A DNA stretch of 64,000 nucleotides from JAWKWH01 sp040830725 (GTDB lineage Bacteria > Pseudomonadota > Alphaproteobacteria > Rhizobiales > Rhizobiaceae), in contig JBFOMG010000011.1 of NCBI GenBank assembly GCA_040830725.1, positions 5,640 to 69,639 of the forward strand. Reading direction: 5' to 3'. A program made the translations under genes and the position numbers. Under the pieces are notes generated by a model that saw only the letters and a list, made by a program, of their open reading frames with translations, made no database searches and was not told the DNA's origin. How positions within the stretch are numbered: the first letter of the stretch is position 1; every line of letters starts with the position of its first letter. Of the stretch, positions 8,315-17,111 are shown in pieces.

Positions 8315-9037
8315 ATGAGCCTGACTGACATTCGCGCCCTGACCTTCGACACGGGTGGCACCATTCTTGATTGGCACACCGGTTTCAAAACAGCCCTTGC
8401 CCAAACGGGGGCCAAACACGGGCTTGAACGCAACTGGCACGACATTGCCAACGAATTGCGGCGCAAAAGTTTGGGTTTGATGTTGAATCTGGGCAAAGAC
8501 GCGCCACCCACCTACAATTTTGACGACGGCCACCGGATGGCGCTGGAGGAACTCATTTCGGAGCACGATCTCGGCGTGTTCAGTGAGGAAGACCGTCACG
8601 CAATCGCCTATGATGCGGTGCACAAGTTCAAGTGTTGGCCGGACTTTCCAGGCGTTCTGCCAAAACTGCGCCAAAAATTCCTCTGCGCATCCTTCACGAT
8701 CCTCAGTTTCCGGATCATCATGGATACGGCCCGGCACAATGGCTTGTCATGGGACGCGGTCTTTTCGTGCGAGGCCATCGGCAAATACAAGACATTGCCA
8801 GAGCCTTACGGGAAGGTGGCGGAATTCTTGCAACTCGAACCGCATCAGATTTGCATGGTCGCTTGTCACAATTTCGATCTCAACGCGGCAAGGGGCGTTG
8901 GTTTCAAGTCAGCTTATGTGAGAAGGCCGCAGGAATGGGGAAATGACAGTCCACCGGATTCAGCACCGAACCCCGCTCACGATATTGTTGTCGACAGTTT
9001 CCCGGAACTGGCTAGCGCGGTCGGGATAGAAACTTAG
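8315..9037 (+). CDS. HAD-superfamily hydrolase, haloacid dehalogenase type II-like
   Basis: This 240-residue protein has HAD motif I as TFDTGGTILDW with the nucleophile at Asp12. The cap domain runs about residues 17-95. The lysine of motif III lies in GKYKTLPEPY, and the closing MVACHNFDLNAARGVGFKSAYVRRP is typical of L-2-haloacid dehalogenases. The expected motif II SN pair appears as SFR, an unusual substitution that may weaken catalysis. Length matches the family. It lies just right of the second tRNA-Arg and is followed by a stem-loop. Confidence 0.8.
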   Translation: MSLTDIRALTFDTGGTILDWHTGFKTALAQTGAKHGLERNWHDIANELRRKSLGLMLNLGKDAPPTYNFDDGHRMALEELISEHDLGVFSEEDRHAIAYDAVHKFKCWPDFPGVLPKLRQKFLCASFTILSFRIIMDTARHNGLSWDAVFSCEAIGKYKTLPEPYGKVAEFLQLEPHQICMVACHNFDLNAARGVGFKSAYVRRPQEWGNDSPPDSAPNPAHDIVVDSFPELASAVGIET

Positions 9038-9045
9038 GACATTTT

Positions 9046-9071
9046 TCGCTCAAGCGGAATCAAAAGAGCGA
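9046..9071 (+). terminator. Stem-loop (TCGCTC...GAGCGA), repeated at 37218
   Basis: It lies 8 bp after the HAD gene. The arms TCGCTC and GAGCGA enclose a 14-base loop containing GCGGAATCAAAA. The same arms and almost the same loop recur after another short gene at 37218-37245, so this is a repeated element probably used as a transcription end or mRNA stabiliser. Confidence 0.55.
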
Positions 9072-9185
9072 TCAATGCTTCAATGTTTCCAATTGGACAA
9101 AGGCATTACTGCGTTCAAAGAAACCTCAAATCGCCTGGCCGCCAACTAAACCGTTCAAAATTACGCGCCCTTTGCTCTTGCGGCA

Positions 9186-9506
9186 TCATGGAGACCGCTT
9201 CTGTGCTTCATCTTGCAGGTTAATCAGATATTCAAGGACATCCGCCCTCTCATGATCGAACAGGCGGAACATTGTCATCGGGAAATGGTCTTCCTGTATG
9301 AACCGGAGAAGGTAATCGCGATCCCTGCCTGACCAGAGGACGATCTGTTCAAAAGGCGGAGCCATGTCGGGGTTTGGCGGGTCGTCCTTTCTCAGATGGC
9401 ACATTCGGCACCACTGCTCGACTACCGCTTTTCCCCGTTCAACAGACGGACTCGCTTCCGCTGTTGCGATGGGAACCAACAGGACAATAATTACCTTCAG
9501 TATCAA
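9186..9506 (-). CDS. Small c-type cytochrome, exported
   Basis: This protein of about 106 residues has an N-terminal signal peptide (MILKVIIVLLVPIATAEA) and one haem c motif CRMCH at residues 33-37. A methionine-containing PMTMF segment near residue 77 could supply the sixth haem ligand. It would act in the periplasm in electron transfer. The start is a TTG, 4 bp after the stop of the secreted protein gene upstream, suggesting one transcript. Specific redox partner unknown. Confidence 0.75.
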   Translation of the reverse strand: MILKVIIVLLVPIATAEASPSVERGKAVVEQWCRMCHLRKDDPPNPDMAPPFEQIVLWSGRDRDYLLRFIQEDHFPMTMFRLFDHERADVLEYLINLQDEAQKRSP

Positions 9507-9510
9507 TGTG

Positions 9511-9840
9511 TTATCTACAAATCATATTGAGGACCAGTATCTTCTGGCCATACGCGCGAAATGCTTCGTTCGGAATCCATTTCAGCCGGTATCTATTCTT
9601 TCTCACATGCCAGAATTCACTGTCAAGATTCTCAAATTTAAACGTTGCACGTTTCGCTGGATCACCTCTGTATTTTGCATTGAAGCAATCCGTCCAAATG
9701 CACATCTCGACACTGTTTCCGCTTCGAAACTTGAGAGAAACCCCTCCAACATCCGTTTCACTGCATGACATGGCAAAAGCACCGGAACAATAAAAAGAGA
9801 CGGCAGCAAATAGAATTACAGCAATATTTGTTTTAATCAT
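9511..9840 (-). CDS. Secreted protein of unknown function
   Basis: I do not recognise the family. From the preferred ATG at 9840, the protein has about 109 residues and a clear signal peptide (MIKTNIAVILFAAVSFYC...GAFA) followed by a mature part with four cysteines (including MSCSE and CIWTDC), consistent with periplasmic disulfides. It sits directly upstream of the small cytochrome c. An in-frame ATG at 9879 would add 13 residues in front of the signal peptide and is less likely. Confidence 0.6.
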   Translation of the reverse strand: MIKTNIAVILFAAVSFYCSGAFAMSCSETDVGGVSLKFRSGNSVEMCIWTDCFNAKYRGDPAKRATFKFENLDSEFWHVRKNRYRLKWIPNEAFRAYGQKILVLNMICR

Positions 9841-10051
9841 ATCTAAAACGCTTAAATCCAGACTATAGATCGAATGCAATTAAACATTCATCCTCCCCGA
9901 ATTCAATGATACGTGCCATTTGCAGTCAAATTGGATGGTCTGCGTTTCGCTGCCCACCAGGTGAGCGGCAAGTAGATGCAACATCCTGTCCCGACGCAAG
10001 TCGCAACCCAATTTTGCTCGGCAGGTGGCGCTCCAATGACCGCGCTGTAGT

Positions 10052-10912
10052 TCAAGTGGCGGCGTCACGCGGCAGGGAGGGCGTTTTTCCCGCGCGCCAT
10101 TTTTCTGCATAGCCCGAACAGGTGCCGAATTTCACGCCACTCTTCGTCTTGATGTGATCGATCAGTCCCTCCAAGACGAGCATCCGTGCGCCGCGCCCGA
10201 TGGTCTGCGGATGCATCGTCACATTGAATATGCCCGATCCGATCTTCTCATACAGATAATCGAACTCGTCGATCCAGACCTGCAAGAGATCGCGCGGACT
10301 CTTTTGTCCGGAATTGGCGCCGGCGATCAGCTCAAAATGCGGAAAATCGTCAAGCATCCAGGAAACAGGCAGTTCCACCAGATCGACCGGTTCGCCAAAT
10401 TTCCAAGCATCCCTGGTATTCCACTCATCCCCTATCCGGCACCAATAGGCCTCGTATTCATTGCCCATCAGACTGCTTTCATATCTGAATCCGTATTCGA
10501 GAAGCAGCGGAATCGTGTTCGGGCTGTTGTCCCAGGCCGGCGATCGATACCCGACAGGCCGGATGCCGGCCACCCTGTCGAGTGCGTCAAGGCCCTTGTC
10601 CATGATCCGGCGTTCCTCATTTGCGGTTACCGAGACGGGATTTTCATGCACCCACCCGTGATGACCGATCTCATGACCGTCCGCTGCGATATCAACCACG
10701 GTTTGCGGAAACGCCAGTGCCGTGTGTCCGGGTACAAAGAAAGTCGCCTTGATATCGTGCCGTTTCAGCACTTCGAGTATGCGGCGAACCGCTATCGCAC
10801 CGAATTCGCCTCGCGAGACCATGCTTGGCGATGTGGCACCGATACTGCCAATCCAGACGGACATTGCATCATAGTCAAACGTAAGCGCAACGTGGATGTT
10901 CTTGTCCTTCAT
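10052..10912 (-). CDS. CE4-fold enzyme, cyclic imide hydrolase / HpPgdA-like polysaccharide deacetylase
   Basis: This protein of about 286 residues has the NodB-type fold. The N-terminal TFDYDAMSVWIG carries the metal-binding aspartates (about 13 and 15). The zinc motif HEIGHHGWVHE is near residues 83-93, and the RSPAWD strand follows. The sequence style, including YESSLMGNEYEAYWCRIGDEW and the late LVELPVSWMLDDFP, matches the Helicobacter PgdA group. To my knowledge that group also contains bacterial imidases that open cyclic imides and hydantoin-like rings. Given the hydantoin-type genes nearby I favour a ring-opening amidohydrolase, but peptidoglycan deacetylation cannot be excluded. ATG 10912 has GGAG 8 bp upstream; an ATG at 10930 is possible. 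Confidence 0.75.
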   Translation of the reverse strand: MKDKNIHVALTFDYDAMSVWIGSIGATSPSMVSRGEFGAIAVRRILEVLKRHDIKATFFVPGHTALAFPQTVVDIAADGHEIGHHGWVHENPVSVTANEERRIMDKGLDALDRVAGIRPVGYRSPAWDNSPNTIPLLLEYGFRYESSLMGNEYEAYWCRIGDEWNTRDAWKFGEPVDLVELPVSWMLDDFPHFELIAGANSGQKSPRDLLQVWIDEFDYLYEKIGSGIFNVTMHPQTIGRGARMLVLEGLIDHIKTKSGVKFGTCSGYAEKWRAGKTPSLPRDAAT

Positions 10913-11068
10913 CGTCTTCACTCCGCTCATCAGGCAACTCAGAATATTTGACCAAACATGTCGTCAAGCCAAAGGCCCCGGCCAAGGCATCAGCAAGGTC
11001 GCCGACATGCCGCATTGAATTGTTTCGCCCCAGGGTCCTTGCGTCGTTCTCTAGTGGGTGCCGCACTA

Positions 11069-12121
11069 TCAAAGCCAGGTTTGACGCAACAGTCGCAACC
11101 AATTCCGCGAACACAATTTCATCATCAGTGGTTCGCCAAAACCATGATCGATCATGGCATGGCGCAAATTCGGCAAGCCAGCCGCTGTACCAATCTGCCC
11201 GGGAATCTTCGCGCCATCGAAATCAGAACCGAACCCAACCCGGTCCTCACCAATCCGTTCGATAAGGTAATCGAAATGACGCAATACCGTGTCGAGGCCT
11301 GTGTCCACCATGCGCCCGTCTTCGCGTAAAAACGCCAGCGCCAGATTGACTCCCACCATGCCATCACTTTCCTTGATAGCATCCAGCTGGCGGTCGGTCA
11401 GATTTCGGGCGTGCGGGCAAATTGCATGGGCATTGGAGTGCGTAGCTACAATGGGACGGTCGCTCACCCGTGCCACATCCCAAAAGCCGGCCTCGTTCAA
11501 ATGCGACACATCGACCAGGATTCCCATTTCATTGCAGCGCTTGACCAGTGCTACGCCGAGTTCGGTCAGGCCAGGACCGGTGTCTCCGTCACTGGGAAAC
11601 CGGAATGGAACTCCGTGCCCGAAAAGGTTTGGCCTGCTCCACACGATTCCAACTGAACGCAGGCCGGCCTGGTAATAGACTTCGAGCGAATTGAACTCTG
11701 CATCAATCGGCTCGGCACCCTCGAAATGCAAGATTGCCGCCAATTGTTCACGTTTCAGGCAGTTTTCGATGTCTGTGACGTCGCGGCAAAGTTTCAGACC
11801 ACCACGTTTTTCCAGTTGAAAAAGTGTCGCCATCTGCAAATGCGCTGCCGCCGCTGATTGCTCCCAGGAAACGGGATCGGGCAATTCCAGACTGTAGGCG
11901 GGTTGCTCCATCTTTTTCATTTCCTCTTCGATATCGACGGGAGAAGAAACGTAGACAGCAAAAAAGCCGCCGCCAAACCCACCGGTCCGGCATTTGGATT
12001 CATCGAGATGTTTTCCGGTGTCATCGAAAAAGGGGTCAACAGAGACCGGCTTTGCTTCGGTAAGTGCGAAAAGAAGGTCATTGTGACCGTCGAATATCAA
12101 CGGATGTTTTGAACCGGCCAT
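11069..12121 (-). CDS. Membrane dipeptidase family (peptidase M19)
   Basis: This zinc dipeptidase of about 350 residues has the M19 metal ligands in order: DGHND (residues 11-15), HFEGAEPI near 134, DVSHLNE near 204, THSNAHAI near 228 and GFGSDFDG near 299. Family members cleave dipeptides, often with a D-residue at the C-terminal side, and some act on related amides. The ATG at 12121 has a strong GGAGG 6 bp upstream and is preferred over ATG 12151. The imidase-like gene follows 157 bp downstream on the same strand. Whether it serves the neighbouring cyclic-amide cluster is inference. Confidence 0.88.
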   Translation of the reverse strand: MAGSKHPLIFDGHNDLLFALTEAKPVSVDPFFDDTGKHLDESKCRTGGFGGGFFAVYVSSPVDIEEEMKKMEQPAYSLELPDPVSWEQSAAAAHLQMATLFQLEKRGGLKLCRDVTDIENCLKREQLAAILHFEGAEPIDAEFNSLEVYYQAGLRSVGIVWSRPNLFGHGVPFRFPSDGDTGPGLTELGVALVKRCNEMGILVDVSHLNEAGFWDVARVSDRPIVATHSNAHAICPHARNLTDRQLDAIKESDGMVGVNLALAFLREDGRMVDTGLDTVLRHFDYLIERIGEDRVGFGSDFDGAKIPGQIGTAAGLPNLRHAMIDHGFGEPLMMKLCSRNWLRLLRQTWL

Positions 12122-12308
12122 ACTTCGCCTCCATGGCACCCACGGCAGCATTCTCAGTCAGCTAAAACTATTCAGGTTCAGCTGGTTAGGGCAAATTGAG
12201 GGTGCAGACATTTAACTGCCGGACTGCTAGCATAGACGCCAAGACAGCCTGACGGCAAAGTGAAAAATAACACTATCCTATTTCCATGAAGACACCGGGG
12301 AACGCTCA

Positions 12309-13322
12309 ATGCCAAATCTGTCAAAGATATTGACGCAATTCCGACAATCATTCCGCCTTGCCGCCGATTTCTGGTATGATTATCGACGTTTCGCGCGTGC
12401 ATCCTTCGTTGTTGGACAGCGAAACAAAGAGAACCAGCGTGCCTTGATCCACATTCTGTTCCATTCAATCGAACACGGCTTGTCTCTGCCAGAACCGCGA
12501 CCAGGATTTGGACGCGAAAAGGTAGACAGCCTCCTGGCAAAGACAAGGGCTTATGTCGCAACATTTGGCCCCGATGAATCGTCGCAAACCGCGCTAAACA
12601 CGCTCGATGCGTGGGTCCGGTTCAATCGCGAATGCGGCCAGAATGTTGACCAGGTCGCTGCAGATCTCGATCGCCTTAATCAGGAAATCGAATTCCGCGA
12701 AGCTGCAGTCCACGGCGGCACGGAAACGGTCACTGCGGCAGCGATTGCGAAAGTGTCAACCGCGGATTTTTCCACTTTCATGCAGGCCCGGCATAGCATC
12801 CGGCAATTCGCCGACAAACCGGTTACGTTGGATGAACTGGAGACCGCAGTGCGCGCGGCCCAGCAAACGCCCTCTGTGTGTAACCGGCAGACCTGCCGTG
12901 TTTATGCATTCACAAACGTCGACGACAAGAAGCGGGTCCTGTCCTATCAATCGGGCAATCGGGGCTTCGGACATGAGGTCGGTGCAGTGCTCATCATCAC
13001 CTCCAACATGGAGCACATGAATTTGGTTGGCGAGCGTTACCAGCACTGGATCGACGGCGGCCTGTTTGCAATGACATTGGCCCTGGCGTTTCATGCAACA
13101 GGGATGGGAGCGTGCATGCTTAACTGGAGCGTGACAAGCGATATTGACCGGGCGATGAGGGCCTGCGTCGGAATTCCGGACAACGAGGCAGTGATCACCA
13201 TGATGGGCGTCGGTCATCTGAAGGAGAAATTCGAGGTCCCGTGCTCGCAACGCAAACCGCTCGACCTTGTTCTATCCGTCAATCCCAAACTCAACCTGGA
13301 CGCACCAACCGTTACGTTGTGA
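12309..13322 (+). CDS. Nitroreductase-family protein with N-terminal extension
   Basis: This 337-residue protein has a C-terminal nitroreductase (FMN) domain from about residue 158, starting with the family opening RHSIRQFADKPVTLDEL. FMN-contact segments include QQTPSVCNRQTCRVY and the GACMLNWSVTSD stretch. About 150 N-terminal residues form a helical extension outside the core. Forms with this extension are often found with cell-surface or polysaccharide genes. The gene is transcribed opposite to its neighbours. Substrate unknown. Confidence 0.8.
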   Translation: MPNLSKILTQFRQSFRLAADFWYDYRRFARASFVVGQRNKENQRALIHILFHSIEHGLSLPEPRPGFGREKVDSLLAKTRAYVATFGPDESSQTALNTLDAWVRFNRECGQNVDQVAADLDRLNQEIEFREAAVHGGTETVTAAAIAKVSTADFSTFMQARHSIRQFADKPVTLDELETAVRAAQQTPSVCNRQTCRVYAFTNVDDKKRVLSYQSGNRGFGHEVGAVLIITSNMEHMNLVGERYQHWIDGGLFAMTLALAFHATGMGACMLNWSVTSDIDRAMRACVGIPDNEAVITMMGVGHLKEKFEVPCSQRKPLDLVLSVNPKLNLDAPTVTL

Positions 13323-13333
13323 ACTGCGGGTGT

Positions 13334-14440
13334 TCAATTGCCCTTCCCCGTCAGCTTCTCGATAGGTTCGAACAAATCGTCGAGGCCGAAGGCTTTTGGG
13401 CCGAACACGTCGAGCGCTTCCGGTGTTCGCATGATCGGCGGCACACTGACACCCAGAACGCTCACTCTTTGACCGTAGCGCAGTCTCTCAGTGGTAATCG
13501 CGTCGGCGGTTTCATTGTCGAGTATGCATATCAAATCCGGCACAATTGCGCGAAGCTTGCCGTCATGGCGCGCCACAAGATTTTCGTTTTGAAATTGGAT
13601 CGCCATTTGACCCGTCCATCCATCCATTCCGTCAATCAAGGCGTTGCCGATTGCAAAGCCACGCTCGGTACGGCGCGTAACATCGCTGATCTTTCCGGAG
13701 AAAATCTTGCGCGCATATTTGTAGTGGGTGGTGGCAAAGCCGCTGACCAGGGCTTCGAACACTTCGTTGTGTGAATCCCGTGCCTGCCGGATCCACTGAC
13801 CGACGCCGATCGTGAGGCTTAGCGTGGCGGGAACGGAAACGCGCCGGGCAGTTTTGCCATCCATCGCATATTCTGCAATGGCGCTTGAACCGCCCATGCG
13901 GATCGTTACCCCCCTGGCAAGCCATTCCACCATCGATGCCTCGCTCGCCTCGACGATCACCGAATCTCCCCATTCATTGACAATGGCCATCGGCGCGGCC
14001 GGCACGCCATAGACGTTGAACGTCTCCATCTGCAGTTCAGGAAATGCCCGGCCCATGCCGTCACCATCGATCACCGGTATACCGCGTTGCGCAGCCACCA
14101 TGATCGGGATGGTCGAATTCATTCCACCGGCCTCAAAGGGGATTATCGCATCGACATGGCGGCCAAGATGCCGTTCGAGCGCTTCCAGCGCCCACAAAAA
14201 CTCCTCACCATTAGGGACCTTTTCGATGACGACGGTTGGCGCGCCCATACCGCCGATCGCCACAATCAACGCGTCATCGGGAGTTTCCTCCAGTGAAATC
14301 AGTGTCGCCGGTCCGTGCTTGTCAATGGCATTGGCGGCAAGCAGGCCGCCGATATAGGGATCGCCGCCGCCGCCGGTGCCGAGGATCGCCGCACCCCTGC
14401 AGAGGTCATCGAGATCGTCGAGGCCGATGCTCCGCGGCAA
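13334..14440 (-). CDS. DUF917 / S-Me-THD family protein (paralog a)
   Basis: This 368-residue member of the DUF917 family has the N-terminal signature AAILGTGGGGDPYIGG, a central FEAGGMNSTIP and DGMGRAFPELQM, and the C-terminal VPDLICILDNETADAITTE. Pfam, as I recall it, now names this family after S-methyl-thiohydantoin desulfurase, from work on thiohydantoin breakdown, so action on a hydantoin-like ring is plausible. It starts with TTG, 6 bp after the stop of paralog b, and is the last gene of the minus-strand operon. The substrate of this copy cannot be told from sequence. Confidence 0.85.
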   Translation of the reverse strand: MPRSIGLDDLDDLCRGAAILGTGGGGDPYIGGLLAANAIDKHGPATLISLEETPDDALIVAIGGMGAPTVVIEKVPNGEEFLWALEALERHLGRHVDAIIPFEAGGMNSTIPIMVAAQRGIPVIDGDGMGRAFPELQMETFNVYGVPAAPMAIVNEWGDSVIVEASEASMVEWLARGVTIRMGGSSAIAEYAMDGKTARRVSVPATLSLTIGVGQWIRQARDSHNEVFEALVSGFATTHYKYARKIFSGKISDVTRRTERGFAIGNALIDGMDGWTGQMAIQFQNENLVARHDGKLRAIVPDLICILDNETADAITTERLRYGQRVSVLGVSVPPIMRTPEALDVFGPKAFGLDDLFEPIEKLTGKGN

Positions 14441-14446
14441 GACCGG

Positions 14447-15535
14447 CTATTCCATCTTCTCTATCGGTGTAAACGGTTCATCAAGACCGAATCCGACCGG
14501 ACCGAATATGGCCAGTGCCTCCGGTGAACGCATGATCGGCGGCACCGCGACCCCCATAACCGTGACGCGCTGCCCATAGCGCAGGGTTTCCGTGGTAATC
14601 GGCTCGGCGGTTTCGCTGTCGAGGATACAGATCAGATCCGGCACGATGGCCTTCAGTTTTCCATCCACGCGGGCCGTCAGGTTTTCGTTCTGGATTTCGA
14701 TTTCCATCACGCCGGACCATTCATCAAGACCCTGGATACGGGCACGTCCGGCGGCAAACCCGGCACGCGTCTCGCGGAACATGTCAATGATCTTGCCTCG
14801 GAAGATGATCTTGCCGAATGAGTATGGTGTCTTCGGCAGCAGATCGAGCAGTGCCTGGAACGGATTGACATGGTTTTCACGGGCTTCGCGGATACAGCGT
14901 CCGATTTTCAATGCCAGCGTCATGGTGTTCGGTACCGACGTCCGTTTTACCTCCTCTCCGGTCATCGGATATTCGGCAATATAGGCAGCACCTCCCATCC
15001 GGATCGTCACGCCGCGGGCGATCCATTCCATCATCTTGTTGTCATGGGTCTCAACCAGCGTGCAGTCGCCATATTCGTTTGTGATCGCCATCGGCGTGCC
15101 GGAAACGCCGTAGACGGCGAAGGTTTCCATCTGCAATTCAGGAAATGCTCTTCCCATGCCGTCGGCGTCGACGACGGGCAGGCCAAGCCTGGCACCGACA
15201 ACCAGTGGCATGGTCGAGTTGATTCCGCCAATCTCGATTGGCATTGTCGCATACGCCTTCTTGCCAAGGTGGCGTTCCAGGCGCTGCAGGGACTTGACCG
15301 CTTCATCGCCGCGCGGAAGTTTTTCCACCAAGACCGTCGGTGCGCCCATCATTGCCGTCGGCAGGACCAATGCATCATCGGGAACATCCGATGGGTCGAT
15401 AATTTCCACTTCATGCGCTTCGGCCATGGCATGTTCGACCATGAGGCGGCCAATATAGGGGTCGCCGCCACCACCCGTTCCCAGAAACGCGGCACCGCGG
15501 CACAGATCGATCAGGTCAGTCTGGTTGAGTTTCAT
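14447..15535 (-). CDS. DUF917 / S-Me-THD family protein (paralog b)
   Basis: This 362-residue protein is a tandem paralog of the downstream gene and shares its signatures (AAFLGTGGGGDPYIGR, DADGMGRAFPELQM, VPDLICILDSETAEPITTE). Its ATG overlaps the stop codon of the short HyuA-like gene by 4 bp (ATGA), so the two proteins are translationally coupled and probably act together. Having two adjacent DUF917 copies suggests a hetero-oligomer or a split substrate range. Function by family: hydantoin/thiohydantoin-type chemistry; the exact reaction is open. Confidence 0.87.
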   Translation of the reverse strand: MKLNQTDLIDLCRGAAFLGTGGGGDPYIGRLMVEHAMAEAHEVEIIDPSDVPDDALVLPTAMMGAPTVLVEKLPRGDEAVKSLQRLERHLGKKAYATMPIEIGGINSTMPLVVGARLGLPVVDADGMGRAFPELQMETFAVYGVSGTPMAITNEYGDCTLVETHDNKMMEWIARGVTIRMGGAAYIAEYPMTGEEVKRTSVPNTMTLALKIGRCIREARENHVNPFQALLDLLPKTPYSFGKIIFRGKIIDMFRETRAGFAAGRARIQGLDEWSGVMEIEIQNENLTARVDGKLKAIVPDLICILDSETAEPITTETLRYGQRVTVMGVAVPPIMRSPEALAIFGPVGFGLDEPFTPIEKME

Positions 15536-17076
15536 GCACCCATCTCCAGATCGCCTACAGCCTTGACCCGTATCCGGGTGGCGCTGGAGGGCAGATAGGC
15601 CAGTGGAACCTCTTCTATGTCCACAATCTGCACCGAATCGCTTAGTGCGCCGGCACCAACAGCCTTGGCCGAAGCCTCTTCCTTGGCCTGCGCAAGTGCC
15701 GCGTCGCGCCCAAGGCCTTCCAGTGAAAACACCCTGTCGACCTCCCCGCCCACCTGGGCGATGGCCGCCCCAATGGCATTTGCAACCGATGCGTAGTCGG
15801 GTTTGATGATCTCCGAGGCACTGGGGAGTTCACGCGACATCAAAATCGAACCGCCGCCGACAAGAATGACCGGCAACGGCTCTGCACTGGTCTTCATTTT
15901 GTCGACCGCCTCGTCAACCATCGCATGCATCGTGGTGGTTGCCGTTTCAATCAGGTCCGGCTTCAGATGCGAGACTTTCGACCGGTCACCAATGTCGGCG
16001 TGACCCGCGGCGACAACAATATCGGTGGTAGTCAGTACATCGCCCCCGAAAACCAGTGCCTTGTCTGTCAGTTCAAAGCCGACGGAATCGGGTCCAATGC
16101 TCGCCCCATCGTCACGGACAATGCTGCCGCCGCCAAGACCGAATGCCAGAACATCAGGCATGCGGAAATTTGTGCGGACACCACCGATCTCCACGGCGAC
16201 GGAGGATTCCCGCGGAAATCCGTGTAGCAACATGCCGACATCCGACGTTGTGCCGCCAATGTCTACTACCATTGCTTCCTTGGCGCCCGCGAGTTTTGCC
16301 GCTCCACGCATGGAATTGGTCGGTCCTGAGGCAAAAGTCAGAACGGGGTACTTCTCGACGAACTCAGCCGTCATCAGCGTGCCGTCATTTTGCGAAATAT
16401 AGAACGGCGCTGTGATATTGAGCGAAGCCAGGGCGCTCTCAAAGGACCTGACCACCTTGGTGGCGAGATCGGTCAGGCAGGCATTCATGATCGTCGCATT
16501 TTCCCGTTCGAGAAAACCGACCCGGCCGATCTCATGGCTAAGCGAGATCGCGACATCTGGAATTTCGTTGCTAATGATATCGGCGGCACGTGCCTCCATC
16601 TCAGGATTAACAGGCGAGAACACAGAAGTGATGGCCGCAGCACGCAGGCCCTTTTTGGCCATATCCCGCGCAGCATCCTTCAACTCGGCCTCATTCAGCG
16701 GGGCGATTTCGCGGCCATCGAACTCATGACCGCCGTGAACGAGATAGCGATGATATCCAAGGGTTTTCCCGAGATCCTTTGGCCAATCGGTCATTGGCGG
16801 CAAACCCTTGGTCGCCGGCAGGCCAAGTCGAATGGCGGCTACTTCCAACAACCTTTTGCGCTCAACAACGGCATTGGTGAAATGCGTGGTGCCAATCATC
16901 ACCGCGGTGATGTCAGCTGCCGATACAGCGCCTTGTTCCAGCACAGTCTGCAATACCGTCATAATTCCGGATGAAACATCAGCGGTCGTCGGCGTCTTGT
17001 GGAAGCTTTTCACGTCAAAGCCGTCCATGAGAACAGCGTCGGTGTTCGTACCGCCGACATCAATGCCAATTCGCAT
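15532..17076 (-). CDS. Short hydantoinase/oxoprolinase (HyuA-like) protein, copy 1
   Basis: This 514-residue protein of the hydantoinase A/oxoprolinase family has an actin/ASKHA-type fold. Nucleotide-binding elements are visible as GIDVGGTNTDAV at the N-terminus and DIGGTTSDVG near residue 270. The family uses ATP to activate cyclic amides. It is about 180 residues shorter than classical HyuA because it lacks the C-terminal domain, and such short forms regularly pair with DUF917 proteins, as here. ATG 17076 (GAGGAA upstream) is preferred over ATG 17148. It follows the ABC ATPase gene by 35 bp. Confidence 0.88.
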   Translation of the reverse strand: MRIGIDVGGTNTDAVLMDGFDVKSFHKTPTTADVSSGIMTVLQTVLEQGAVSAADITAVMIGTTHFTNAVVERKRLLEVAAIRLGLPATKGLPPMTDWPKDLGKTLGYHRYLVHGGHEFDGREIAPLNEAELKDAARDMAKKGLRAAAITSVFSPVNPEMEARAADIISNEIPDVAISLSHEIGRVGFLERENATIMNACLTDLATKVVRSFESALASLNITAPFYISQNDGTLMTAEFVEKYPVLTFASGPTNSMRGAAKLAGAKEAMVVDIGGTTSDVGMLLHGFPRESSVAVEIGGVRTNFRMPDVLAFGLGGGSIVRDDGASIGPDSVGFELTDKALVFGGDVLTTTDIVVAAGHADIGDRSKVSHLKPDLIETATTTMHAMVDEAVDKMKTSAEPLPVILVGGGSILMSRELPSASEIIKPDYASVANAIGAAIAQVGGEVDRVFSLEGLGRDAALAQAKEEASAKAVGAGALSDSVQIVDIEEVPLAYLPSSATRIRVKAVGDLEMGA

Positions 17077-17111
17077 GCTATTTCCTCTCCTACAATCGTC
17101 GCTTCTGGCAG

